NCBI GenBank assembly: GCA_964478075.1
Contig: CAYZGO010000003.1
Coordinates: forward strand, 1 to 64,000
Length of the DNA: 64,000 nucleotides
Direction: 5' to 3'
Origin: DAOUEX01 sp034430235
GTDB taxonomy: Bacteria > Chloroflexota > Anaerolineae > UBA2200
Part shown: positions 49,823 to 58,044 of the stretch, piece after piece
Position numbering within the stretch: the first letter of the stretch is position 1
How the letters are laid out: the number at the start of each line of letters is the position of its first letter
Program-made: the position numbers and the translations under genes
The notes under the pieces: generated by a model
Databases searched by the model: none
What the model was told of the DNA's origin: nothing
Seen by the model: only the letters and a program-made list of their open reading frames with translations

Positions 49823-51400
49823 ATGAACGGGAAGATTTCTACTGCGAACCCTCGCCACTCAATGTCAAAGTCACTTGCCCTGGCCGGTTTCGCCATTGTG
49901 CTGCTGCTCAGCCTGTTCGCCAGTGGGACTAGCTGGGCCACACCCAGTCAGAATCACGTGGGAAACGCCTCGCTTTCGTTTAACGAGGGGAGTCCTGCCC
50001 CTCCATTTGTGAATCCGGCTTCCGATGAGACGCCCACCACAATCGTCTTCCGAAAGTGGGACAGTCCGAATCCCTTGTACGCGGGTGTGGCCGATACCTA
50101 CATTTCTGTATATGAGCCCAACGACAACTATGGTGGATCTGGCACCATGAAAATGCATTCGGGCATGGGTGGTCGAGAGCGCATGCTGGTCAAATTCGAT
50201 ATCTCGTGCATTCCATCCACGGCCACGGTTACAGAGGCCACACTTCATCTCTTCGCCTGGTATCGCAACCAGATCTACCACGTCACAGCTTATGCCTACC
50301 CAGTGAAGCGGCACTGGAACGAAAATGAGGCCACCTGGTACCGGGCGAGTTCTGCGGACTTTTGGATCATGAGTGGATGCAGCGACCCTCTCTACGATTA
50401 TGATTCCACGTCAGTAGCCACAGCCCCACTCAAGTACACGAATCAATACTACGCCTGGGACGTTACGGAGATGGCACAGCAGTGGGCGGCGAGCCCCATA
50501 TCCAACGAAGGTGTGCTGCTCATTGGTGAGGGCTGGAGCACGCAATACCAGTTCCGCACATCAGACTTCCATTTGGAGACGCGCCCCTACCTGGTAGTGA
50601 CCTACTGCATGGAGGGGCCCACACCAACACCAACGCCCACGTCCACAAAAACACTAACACCCACACGCACATCTACCCCTACAGATACGCCGACCCCAAC
50701 AACATCACCTACAGTCACAGAGACTCCTTCGGAGAGCCCTACGCCCACCAACACACCCACAGCTACATCATCGCCTACCGCCACGCCGACCGTCACGCCC
50801 ACACCTACGCCAGTGCACCGCGTGTTCCAACAAGGCATCTGCCCCGACGAAACTTATAGTGGTGTGAGCGATACTTTTCTCACCATCTACAGACCAGACG
50901 GGCCTTGGGGCAGCCATGACGGCTTCAGGATCAGCGGACGAGGCGAGGGCACCGAACGCGCATTGATACACTTTGACCTAGAGGGGCATATTCCCACCAG
51001 CGCCCAGGTTCTCAGTGCCAAGCTCTCGCTCTTCGCCTGGTCCAGGCGTACGCTCTACGGCATGAGGGTTTCTGCTTTCGACGTAACGCGTACCTGGGAC
51101 GTAAATGTGGCAACCTGGAACAGGGCCAACTCTGACGAAATGTGGGGCATCCCTGGCTGTGATGAGGTTAACGGTGACCGCCAGGGCGATCCCGCGGCCT
51201 CCAAGTTCCTGTACTTCACCAACCAGTTCTACGAATGGGATGTGACTTCACTAGTACAACGCTGGGTAGGCGAGCCGCCAACCAACAAGGGCGTCCTGCT
51301 GATTGGTTACGATGTAAATCAAGAGATACGCTTCCGTTCCTCGGAGTGGCGAGCACCGCAGCAGCGGCCCAAACTGACCATCAGTTATACGTTGCCTTAG
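49823..51400 (+). CDS. Exported protein with two DNRLRE domains
   Basis: A 525-residue exported protein. AGGAGG lies 9 nt before ATG 49823. A signal segment (about 16-40) leads to DNRLRE domain 1 (about 80-265) with A-D-T-Y-I-S-V-Y-E-P, R-M-L-V-K-F-D-I and V-T-E-M-A-Q-Q-W, ending R-P-Y-L-V-V-T-Y. A Thr/Pro linker of about 65 residues follows, then DNRLRE domain 2 (about 335-525) with R-A-L-I-H-F-D-L and R-P-K-L-T-I-S-Y. DNRLRE domains are beta-sandwiches of secreted proteins, often with carbohydrate-active enzymes; the same domains flank the glycosidase-like barrel at 16-18.7 kb. There is no catalytic domain here, so a structural or binding role is likely. Confidence 0.85.
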   Translation: MNGKISTANPRHSMSKSLALAGFAIVLLLSLFASGTSWATPSQNHVGNASLSFNEGSPAPPFVNPASDETPTTIVFRKWDSPNPLYAGVADTYISVYEPNDNYGGSGTMKMHSGMGGRERMLVKFDISCIPSTATVTEATLHLFAWYRNQIYHVTAYAYPVKRHWNENEATWYRASSADFWIMSGCSDPLYDYDSTSVATAPLKYTNQYYAWDVTEMAQQWAASPISNEGVLLIGEGWSTQYQFRTSDFHLETRPYLVVTYCMEGPTPTPTPTSTKTLTPTRTSTPTDTPTPTTSPTVTETPSESPTPTNTPTATSSPTATPTVTPTPTPVHRVFQQGICPDETYSGVSDTFLTIYRPDGPWGSHDGFRISGRGEGTERALIHFDLEGHIPTSAQVLSAKLSLFAWSRRTLYGMRVSAFDVTRTWDVNVATWNRANSDEMWGIPGCDEVNGDRQGDPAASKFLYFTNQFYEWDVTSLVQRWVGEPPTNKGVLLIGYDVNQEIRFRSSEWRAPQQRPKLTISYTLP

Positions 51401-51410
51401 GTGTGGTAGA

Positions 51411-51448
51411 AGTACCCCCTGACTCTATACGTGAAATCAGGGGGTACT
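51411..51448 (+). terminator. Stem-loop after the DNRLRE gene
   Basis: A perfect 12-bp inverted repeat, AGTACCCCCTGA (51411-51422) with 51437-51448, and a 14-nt loop lie 10 nt after the stop. No long T-run follows, so the stem may act as a weak terminator or protect the 3' end. Confidence 0.6.
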
Positions 51449-51660
51449 CCATTTCTCTGCCAAGTGGAGTCGCAGTAACTAGCTGTTTCGCAACAAGGTC
51501 ATCCAGACACGACCAGAGGGAACGTAATAGCCTTATTCCTTGAATTGGTGCTCCATCTCGCCGCGCATCTGCGCGAAGTCTTCATGGTTGACACGTTCCC
51601 AGCCAGCACTGTGCGTTTCCCGAGCATGCCACTACAAGCTGTTGAAGCCCGCATCCGGAG
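51449..51660. other. Intergenic with possible coding remnant
   Basis: On the minus strand 51541-51660 contains a frame reading R-V-N-H-E-D-F-A-Q-M-R-G-E-M-E-H-Q-F-K-E and a stop, preceded by one internal TAG. It has a coding look but no identifiable family. Nothing else is seen. Confidence 0.25.
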
Positions 51661-52189
51661 CTAATACACGTAACGATCGACCTCGCGGCCAAAGGTATCA
51701 CACAGCAGGACCGTGTCACCGTCGTTGTTCCAGACTAGGCCCCTGGCCCAATGAAGCTCGGTGGCCGTATTCCGGCCTGGGCCACTATGCAACCTGACAA
51801 TCGCTCCCGGATTGAGGGTGAAAGGCGGGAATGTGTAGGTGTGCTCCTGTTCGTCCTGCACGTACCAGTTGGTCATATCCGCGGGCTGCAGGTCATAACT
51901 CCTGAAGCACACGTACTCGCCATTCGGATCCTGCCAGCTACCGCCTGTGACATTGCAGCAACAAGGCTCCACACGCACATCCGGAATGGGCGGCAACGGC
52001 GTCGCCGTAGGCGTGAGCGTAGGAGTCGGCACGGGCCTGGCAACAAAGGGCAGATACATCCAGCACTCAAGCCCAGCCGAGCGGTGACGAGGCCGTGCTG
52101 AACGAAACCACAGCGGCACAGAACCCAAGTGACAGACAGATGAAAAGGCACAGCAAACGCTGCTTACTCAGCACACGCCCTTTTCTCAT
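51661..52189 (-). pseudogene. Lamin-tail-domain exported protein with a frameshift
   Basis: ATG 52189, with GAGGTGG just upstream, opens a signal-peptide frame (R-L-L-C-L-F-I-C-L-S-L-G-F-C-A-A-V-V) that stops at a TGA near 52067. The continuing protein is in another frame: C-W-M-Y-L-P-F-V-A-R-P, a Thr/Pro linker, then a lamin-tail-like beta domain with N-G-E-Y-V-C-F-R-S-Y-D, F-T-L-N-P-G-A-I-V-R-L-H-S-G-P-G and V-W-N-N-D-G-D-T-V-L-L-C-D. One indel near 52070-52090 separates a good signal peptide from a good domain. It is either a recent frameshift mutation or a sequence error. Intact, it would be about 175 residues and exported. It lies 27 bp after the alanine racemase gene. Confidence 0.7.
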
Positions 52190-52216
52190 GCCCCACCTCG
52201 CTGTATGCGGCCGCAG

Positions 52217-53407
52217 TCACTCAGTCAGCAGTCCCCGCACTTCCACGACATGCCCTCCCTGTACGTACACGCGCGACACGCGCGGCAGGATAGCCGTGGT
52301 CACTTCATAGTTGATAGTCTCTGCCTGAGCCGCTATTTCCTCTGCACTGATCTCCTCGTGCCCCTGCCTGCCCAGCGCCACCACTTCGTCGTCCAACTGC
52401 ACGTCAGGGACAGCGCTTACATCAACCACAAACTGATCCATGCACACGCGCCCGAGGATAGGACAGCGTCGCCCGCGAATCAACACCGCTCCCCTGTTGG
52501 ACAGAATGCGATGATAGCCCTCGCCGTAGCCAATTGGAACCAGGGCCACACGCGTAGGTTTGGCGGTGATGTATGTACGGCCATAGCTGATAGAAGAACC
52601 GGCTGGCAAGGTGCGCACGCGGGCCACACGACTGTGAAGAGACATTGCTGGCTGCAGTGGAATAGCTGGCTCGACTTCGGATGAAGGCCGCAGGCCATAG
52701 AGCGCAATGCCGCAGCGCACCATGTCCAGGTGCGTCTCCGGAATAGCCAGCACGGCTGCGCTATTGGCCTCATGTGCTAGTGCTGTCTGAAAGCCCGCCT
52801 CCCCCAGTTGGTCCAAGATCTCCGCGAATAGGTAGTGCTGCTGGTACGTGTAACTCTCGTCCGCTTCGTCTGACACGGCAAAGTGCGTATACAGCCCCTG
52901 TAGCTCCAGGCCTGGCAGCGCAGTCAGCGCACGCACAAAGTCCAGCACCTCATCTGGCAACAGGCCAAAGCGTCCCATGCCAGTGTCCACCTTCACGTGC
53001 ACAGCCAACAGCGGTGCGCGGCGTCGCTCTATCTCGGCCGAGAGGGCACGGGCCAATTCCAATGTGTCTACCGTGGCCGTGAGACTGTAGTCAATGACAG
53101 CGCTAGCGTCAGATGCTGGTATGTGTCCCATCAATAGAATAGGGGCGACGATGCCGCCCCGCCGCAGTTCGATCCCTTCACTTACGCGCGCCACAGCGAC
53201 CCAGCTAGCCCCACACTGTAGCGCAGTACGAGCCACCGGCACAGCACCGTGACCGTACGCATTGGCCTTGACCACGGCCATCAACTGCGCCCGATCGCCG
53301 ATCAGCTTCTTCAACTCACGAACGTTGTGGGCGATGGCGTCCAGATCCACCTGCGCCCACGTCACCTCGCGGCTGGTCGCAGATTCAACGCTACAAGGTT
53401 CGTGCAT
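52217..53407 (-). CDS. alr: Alanine racemase
   Basis: PLP-dependent racemase supplying D-alanine for peptidoglycan. 396 residues. The PLP lysine is in V-V-K-A-N-A-Y-G-H-G (K47). V-D-T-G-M-G-R-F-G and E-A-N-S-A-A-V-L lie in the barrel, and the C-terminal domain has the second catalytic Tyr in I-G-Y-G-E-G-Y-H-R and R-V-C-M-D-Q-F-V-V-D. The ATG lies 2 bp after the stop of the transglutaminase-like gene, so coupled translation is likely. The length and motifs are normal. The assignment implies a cell wall using D-Ala, or another D-Ala demand. Confidence 0.95.
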   Translation of the reverse strand: MHEPCSVESATSREVTWAQVDLDAIAHNVRELKKLIGDRAQLMAVVKANAYGHGAVPVARTALQCGASWVAVARVSEGIELRRGGIVAPILLMGHIPASDASAVIDYSLTATVDTLELARALSAEIERRRAPLLAVHVKVDTGMGRFGLLPDEVLDFVRALTALPGLELQGLYTHFAVSDEADESYTYQQHYLFAEILDQLGEAGFQTALAHEANSAAVLAIPETHLDMVRCGIALYGLRPSSEVEPAIPLQPAMSLHSRVARVRTLPAGSSISYGRTYITAKPTRVALVPIGYGEGYHRILSNRGAVLIRGRRCPILGRVCMDQFVVDVSAVPDVQLDDEVVALGRQGHEEISAEEIAAQAETINYEVTTAILPRVSRVYVQGGHVVEVRGLLTE

Positions 53408-53409
53408 CT

Positions 53410-55737
53410 CTATCGCAAGGAGGTCGGCGGGCGCAGAGAACTGGCTGACACCCAGGCAGGTCTGCGAGACCTGCGCGTGCGCCTTCTGGGCCTAAGAACC
53501 CGACGCCACATCAGCGAGCGCAACTCTTGCCATCGCTCCTTCAACTCTGCCTCCTCTGCCTCACTCAGCCCGCTCCTGCTGAAGCGCTGCTTGACATACA
53601 AGGCGACCACGCACTGCACATCATCATGCGCATGCACGAGCGTGCGCGCCAGGGCTTGGCCGTATTCAGCAGGCGTCTGCTGCACCTCGTGAGCCACTCC
53701 TAGCAAACCGCCAAGGCGACACATCTGCTCGTAGACACGCGCTGCCGCACTCAGGCCACGAAGGCTGAAATGCCACCAACCAAGGAACACCAGCAGCGCG
53801 CCAGCCGAGATTGCTAGCAGGATCAGACCCATGAGCAGAAGGCCAGTATACCACGGCCGGGGGTGCACCAGCGTGATGTCCATGATGTCCTCGCCCTCAA
53901 TAACTCCCTCATCCGGGCCAAACTTTTCTTCGGCTTCTGACCGTGCAGTCCCCGGTTCCAGAGCCAACCCGGGCAGGAGAGGCAACTGCTTACCTTCAGC
54001 GCGCGCGAACAAGGGCGCACAGGCAGTAGGCTCAAACTCAAGCCAACCGTAATCAGGGAAGTACACTTCAGCCCAGGCATGCGCATCCAACTGGCGCACC
54101 CGGTAGCTGCGCGAGGCAGGGACATATTCGCCGGGCGCGTATCCTTGTGAGACACGGGCGGGAATGCCAAGGGTACGACACATGATAGCCATGGCCGTGG
54201 CATAGTAGTCACAATGCCCCCGGCGATTCTCAAAGAGGAACCAGTCAACAACGTCACGACCAGCCGGGGGTGCACTGACATGCTGGTCGTAGGCAATACC
54301 GCGCAGGTAGCTCTCAATAGCCACGGCCTGTTCGTAGGGGGTAGTAACCCCTTCGACAATCTCATGGCTCAAGAGCCGCACGCGTCTGGGCAGGCTAGAC
54401 GGCAATTGCAAATATCGCTCGTGTATCCAACTAGGATACTCGGTACCAGCAGCGCGCAGTTGACTCGTCGTGGCAGCAGAGACGAGGGATACCACAGTAT
54501 AGATCTGATTGCGGCGCAGGCTTCCTCTGGCATAAAGCATGGATACGTTTGTGGCCTGCTGTCCTCCAAAGAGCGGCAGATAAGCCAGGCGCGCTCGGGA
54601 AGGTAAGCTGATGCGCAGTGGTTGTCCAGTGAAGAATAGGAGATCCTCACCAGATTCCAGCAGGCGAACGGTATAGGTGAACTCCCGCTGCATCATGCAA
54701 GGCACCGGGTTGAGCGTGGAGTCATTGGCCTGCAGTACCAGTTCCCGCTTGTCCGTATTGATCCAGGCATCTCCAGTATACTCGTCGTAGGCCACTGCTC
54801 GCCAGTAGTGGGGTTCTGTGGTGCGCACCTCAAGGATGGGAGTGTTGCTGAGACTCACCGCACCGCCGAGGGACATCGTGCGCCCAAAGTTAACCAGGCT
54901 CGACTGCCCCCGGTAGTTCAAAGAAGTGAAGAGGCGATTCCACTGTGTCTGCACTTCGTGCCAAGGTTCCTCGAATCTGGCCCAGAAGTCAGCCAGCTTC
55001 GGGCTCGCAGCGGCAGCAGGGATTGTCCAGGCGAGAAAAACGGCCAACAACGACATGATCATCCCATCCCGGAGAAAAGTGAAATCCACGTCCATGTTGT
55101 AATTGACCGCTGCCTGCCGCCAAGCCTTCTGGCGAATGTAGACATGCGTGCGCACAATCAGTAGAAGCACAGAGAGACAATAGAGGATGAAGTATAGAAC
55201 CAGGTGAGGTGGAGCATAGTAGATGTTAAGCAGACAGGCCGCACCTGCGGGCACAACTGCGCCCCATACCCAGTGGGTGCGGAAAACGAACCAAGTACTG
55301 ACGTAGCTCAGCAGCCAGGTCAGGACAGCCAGAACCACTAGGAACATGAAATTGGAGAGCCAGGTGTCTGCCCCACTAGGATTGAGAGTCCAGTCAAGCA
55401 TGTGCTGGTACATGATGCTCACCCTCGCCGGCAGATCCCGCGCTGGCGTGACCAGTCCAACGGGCACCCGCGGTGGGCTGAACATGACACTCAGCATCAA
55501 AGTCACCCACGCTGCGCCAACGACCAGACTTAGTAAATGGGCGACGATGCCTGGAACGCGACGTCCCTTCGCCAGAGACAGGCCCAGAAACATGGCGGCT
55601 ATGGCAACCCACTGCAATATGCCCAGTCCCTTGGTCCATTCGGCAGCCTGCACTGACCAGACCACGCTGAACAACACTAACATCAGCAGCAGGAAGGAAG
55701 TCCAGCCTTCTTCCAGCTTCAACCTGGAACGCAACAT
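53410..55737 (-). CDS. DUF3488/transglutaminase-like membrane protein (TgpA type)
   Basis: A 775-residue protein. About six N-terminal spans (to about 250, the DUF3488 part) are followed by an extracytoplasmic region and a transglutaminase-like core (about 455-600). The core holds the Cys in R-R-G-H-C-D-Y-Y-A-T-A-M-A, the His in L-D-A-H-A-W-A-E-V-Y-F-P, and the Asp in P-D-Y-G-W-L-E-F-E-P-T. A late membrane span (about 645-670) is followed by a DUF4129-like C-terminal domain with A-A-R-V-Y-E-Q-M and Q-T-P-A-E-Y. The last 30 residues are highly basic. The catalytic triad is intact; TgpA-type proteins are thought to act on surface peptides or proteins. It precedes alr in one operon. Confidence 0.92.
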   Translation of the reverse strand: MLRSRLKLEEGWTSFLLLMLVLFSVVWSVQAAEWTKGLGILQWVAIAAMFLGLSLAKGRRVPGIVAHLLSLVVGAAWVTLMLSVMFSPPRVPVGLVTPARDLPARVSIMYQHMLDWTLNPSGADTWLSNFMFLVVLAVLTWLLSYVSTWFVFRTHWVWGAVVPAGAACLLNIYYAPPHLVLYFILYCLSVLLLIVRTHVYIRQKAWRQAAVNYNMDVDFTFLRDGMIMSLLAVFLAWTIPAAAASPKLADFWARFEEPWHEVQTQWNRLFTSLNYRGQSSLVNFGRTMSLGGAVSLSNTPILEVRTTEPHYWRAVAYDEYTGDAWINTDKRELVLQANDSTLNPVPCMMQREFTYTVRLLESGEDLLFFTGQPLRISLPSRARLAYLPLFGGQQATNVSMLYARGSLRRNQIYTVVSLVSAATTSQLRAAGTEYPSWIHERYLQLPSSLPRRVRLLSHEIVEGVTTPYEQAVAIESYLRGIAYDQHVSAPPAGRDVVDWFLFENRRGHCDYYATAMAIMCRTLGIPARVSQGYAPGEYVPASRSYRVRQLDAHAWAEVYFPDYGWLEFEPTACAPLFARAEGKQLPLLPGLALEPGTARSEAEEKFGPDEGVIEGEDIMDITLVHPRPWYTGLLLMGLILLAISAGALLVFLGWWHFSLRGLSAAARVYEQMCRLGGLLGVAHEVQQTPAEYGQALARTLVHAHDDVQCVVALYVKQRFSRSGLSEAEEAELKERWQELRSLMWRRVLRPRRRTRRSRRPAWVSASSLRPPTSLR

Positions 55738-55962
55738 AGAAATCTATCTCTTCTCCCGCATAACCCGAATGACTCTACAGCTTCCATCTCAAGATACTAC
55801 GAAACGAGGCAATGGGTTCAAACCCACTTGGCATTCGTACTGCTCGGTGCGTAAGCGGCTAGACTTGTGCAAGCAGTTTCGCGTTGAAAATGGAGCTTAT
55901 TGGTTCACTTGTCTGTGCAGCACTCTGTAATTGTAGGGCCATATCGCGGCTGGTCAAATTGC
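55738..55962. other. Divergent intergenic region, no gene
   Basis: Between the divergent TgpA-type and mucin-like genes. No frame with recognisable content; the promoter at 55963-55991 is the only clear signal. Confidence 0.5.
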
Positions 55963-55991
55963 TTGACAAGCCCATCAAAACGTGATATGAT
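55963..55991 (+). promoter_or_regulatory. Near-consensus sigma-70 promoter
   Basis: TTGACA (55963-55968), a 17-nt spacer and TATGAT (55986-55991). It would give a leader of about 210 nt before the mucin-like gene at 56211, unusually long. The leader contains no obvious riboswitch, but GAGG...TCCTC pairing near 56080-56095 is possible. Confidence 0.6.
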
Positions 55992-56210
55992 TCCCGCCAT
56001 AGCGAACCTAAGCTTTGTGGGGATTTGGTTGCGAGACACAGACCCCATCGTATATGGACTTGCAGGCAAATCTAGTTTTGAGGTTAAGCTCCTCAAAGGA
56101 AAAGATTCGAAGGCTTGTTCACAGCACAAACTGCGTGAACTCGCTGAGTACACCGTAGACTCCTGACCCATCATTGCACTCGGGGGAGACGCTGTTCAGG
56201 AGAAACGTAA

Positions 56211-56825
56211 GTGAGAAGGCTCCTTGACCAGTACGAGCGCCTCAACAGGCACCAAAGATTGCTGTTCTTGCTACTCGTACTGGTTATACTGACCACATTG
56301 TGTATGTATTGCCTGGGTTTTGCCGGCCTGATCTTGCGCTGGCAATTGAGCTCTACCACCCCAGTTCCACTGCCCACCCATACGGCTACACCGACCGAGT
56401 TCATTCCACCGACGCTGGTACCGCTCGTCACAGCTACCTTTACGCGCTCGCCAACCCCAACCTCGACTCCCAGCACAACGCAGTCGGCCACGCTCACACC
56501 GCTCCCGTCTCCAACCTCTTTGCCGACGGACACTGCTACACTGACCACGACGGCAACGGCCAGCGCCACACCATCATCCATAGCCGAGACAGCGACACCT
56601 AGCCCTTCTGCCACCTCCACTACCACGCCGTCACCCAGCGCGACACTGACAGCAACATTGACGGCTTCTCCCTCGACCGTTCCAGCGCCCACGTTTACGC
56701 CCACACCTTCCCCTTCGTCAACCGAAGCGCCGACGCCGACTGCTACCAACACGACGCCGACTGCCACCGACACGCCGGCAGCAACCACTTCGCCGCCTGC
56801 AGAACCGTCGCCTGCCGCAGGCTAG
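56211..56825 (+). CDS. Mucin-like Ser/Thr/Pro-rich membrane protein
   Basis: A 204-residue protein. A basic cytoplasmic start (R-R-L-L-D-Q-Y-E-R-L-N-R-H-Q-R) and one membrane span (about 18-42) are followed by about 155 residues that are almost only Ser, Thr, Pro and Ala, with repeats such as P-S-A-T and T-A-T. No globular domain is present. GTG 56211 has AGGAG 9 nt upstream. The type II topology puts the stalk outside. With no enzyme domain, its likely use is as a surface coat or O-glycan carrier; that is inference. Confidence 0.75.
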   Translation: MRRLLDQYERLNRHQRLLFLLLVLVILTTLCMYCLGFAGLILRWQLSSTTPVPLPTHTATPTEFIPPTLVPLVTATFTRSPTPTSTPSTTQSATLTPLPSPTSLPTDTATLTTTATASATPSSIAETATPSPSATSTTTPSPSATLTATLTASPSTVPAPTFTPTPSPSSTEAPTPTATNTTPTATDTPAATTSPPAEPSPAAG

Positions 56826-56850
56826 GCCACGCTGCCCAAGACCGGAGGTT

Positions 56851-56878
56851 TTGACGCCTCCCCAACATACACTATAAT
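56851..56878 (+). promoter_or_regulatory. Sigma-70 promoter of the M42 peptidase operon
   Basis: TTGACG (56851-56856), a 16-nt spacer and perfect TATAAT (56873-56878), 40 nt before the first peptidase start with AGGAGGT in the leader. Confidence 0.65.
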
Positions 56879-56918
56879 TGTGTTCCGGCTTTCGCACATA
56901 CTATGAGGAGGTAGGCGC

Positions 56919-58013
56919 GTGCAAATCAAAGAGCTTCTGAAGAAGCTTTCCGAAGCCACCGGCGTCTCCGGCTACGAGGCCAGCGTGCGCGAACTGGTGC
57001 GCGACGAGTTCTCTCAGTACGCCGACAAGATACGCGTAGACGCCATGGGCAGCCTGATCGCGCTCAAGCACGGTGAAGCAGTCGAGGAAGGCCCCCGTCA
57101 CAGCATCATGCTGGCAGGGCATATGGATGAAATCGGTCTGCTGGTCACCAAGTTAGAGAAAGGCTTCCTACGATTTGCCACAGTGGGCGGCTTTGACGTA
57201 CGGGTCCTGTTGGGGCAGGAAGTCGTGGTCCACGGCCGCCAAGACTTGCCAGGCATTATCGGCACGCGCCCTCCGCATGTACTGACAACAGAGGAACGCA
57301 AACAGGTCCTGCCTCTTGACAAGCTGTTCATAGACGTAGGGATGCCAGAGGACAAACTAGGCAAGGTGGTACGCGTGGGTGACGTGATCACCTTGCGACG
57401 CCAGTTCACGGAACTGGCAAACAACCTGGTGTGCGGCAAGGCTTTCGACGACCGCGCGGCAGTGGCGTGCATTGTTAGTTGCTTGCAACACCTGACCACC
57501 ATGAAACACACCTGGGATGTCTATGCTGTGGCAACGGTGCAAGAAGAGGTTGGGCTGAAGGGTGCCTTGACCAGCGCCTTCGGCATCGCCCCTGACATCG
57601 GCATCGCTATAGACGTGGGTCACGGCGACATGATGGGCGTCTCTGAAGCGGACACTGTAACCATCGGAGGCGGCCCAGCCATCGGCTTTGGCCCTAACAT
57701 CCACCCTTTGATGCACTCTCGCCTCGTAGAAACCGCCAAATCGTACGAGATCACCTACCAGACCGACCCCATCCCGGGCCGCAGCGGCACCGATGCCTGG
57801 GCCATTCAAGTCACGCGGGAGGGCATCCCCACGGCTCTGATATCAATCCCTTTGCGCTACATGCATACCACTGTGGAGACACTGTCGTTGACAGATCTGG
57901 AGCGCATCGGGCGGCTGCTGGCTCTATTCATCGCCAACCTGGACGAGGCATTCGCACAGGAACTCGGTCTGAGCAAGGCCCGCGCGCGCCAGGAAAGCAG
58001 CGCGTCTCCGTGA
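56919..58013 (+). CDS. M42 family metallo-aminopeptidase, paralog 1
   Basis: Cytoplasmic di-metal aminopeptidase of the M42 (TET/FrvX/glutamyl aminopeptidase) family, 364 residues. Metal and catalytic motifs in order: A-G-H-M-D-E-I-G (His), G-K-A-F-D-D-R-A-A (bridging Asp), Q-E-E-V-G-L-K-G (catalytic Glu and metal Glu), I-A-I-D-V-G-H-G-D (Asp ligand), and L-R-Y-M-H-T-T-V-E (His). All are present. M42 enzymes form 12-subunit tetrahedral particles that trim peptides from proteasome-like proteases. GTG 56919 has AGGAGGT 7 nt upstream. First of three tandem paralogs, with a strong promoter. Confidence 0.94.
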   Translation: MQIKELLKKLSEATGVSGYEASVRELVRDEFSQYADKIRVDAMGSLIALKHGEAVEEGPRHSIMLAGHMDEIGLLVTKLEKGFLRFATVGGFDVRVLLGQEVVVHGRQDLPGIIGTRPPHVLTTEERKQVLPLDKLFIDVGMPEDKLGKVVRVGDVITLRRQFTELANNLVCGKAFDDRAAVACIVSCLQHLTTMKHTWDVYAVATVQEEVGLKGALTSAFGIAPDIGIAIDVGHGDMMGVSEADTVTIGGGPAIGFGPNIHPLMHSRLVETAKSYEITYQTDPIPGRSGTDAWAIQVTREGIPTALISIPLRYMHTTVETLSLTDLERIGRLLALFIANLDEAFAQELGLSKARARQESSASP

Positions 58014-58044
58014 AACACCAACCACAGTATCGAGGAGGACGCAT

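Noticed and set aside
50602..50838. Minus-strand Val-Gly frame within the DNRLRE gene
   Set aside because: Antisense of the Thr/Pro linker.
55900..56166. Overlapping plus and minus frames of about 88 codons in the leader region
   Set aside because: Neither has a recognisable domain, signal or ribosome-binding site; treated as leader DNA.
56171..56788. 205-codon minus-strand Val/Ala/Gly frame
   Set aside because: Same artefact: antisense of the mucin-like gene. The plus strand has a ribosome-binding site, a membrane anchor and a promoter.
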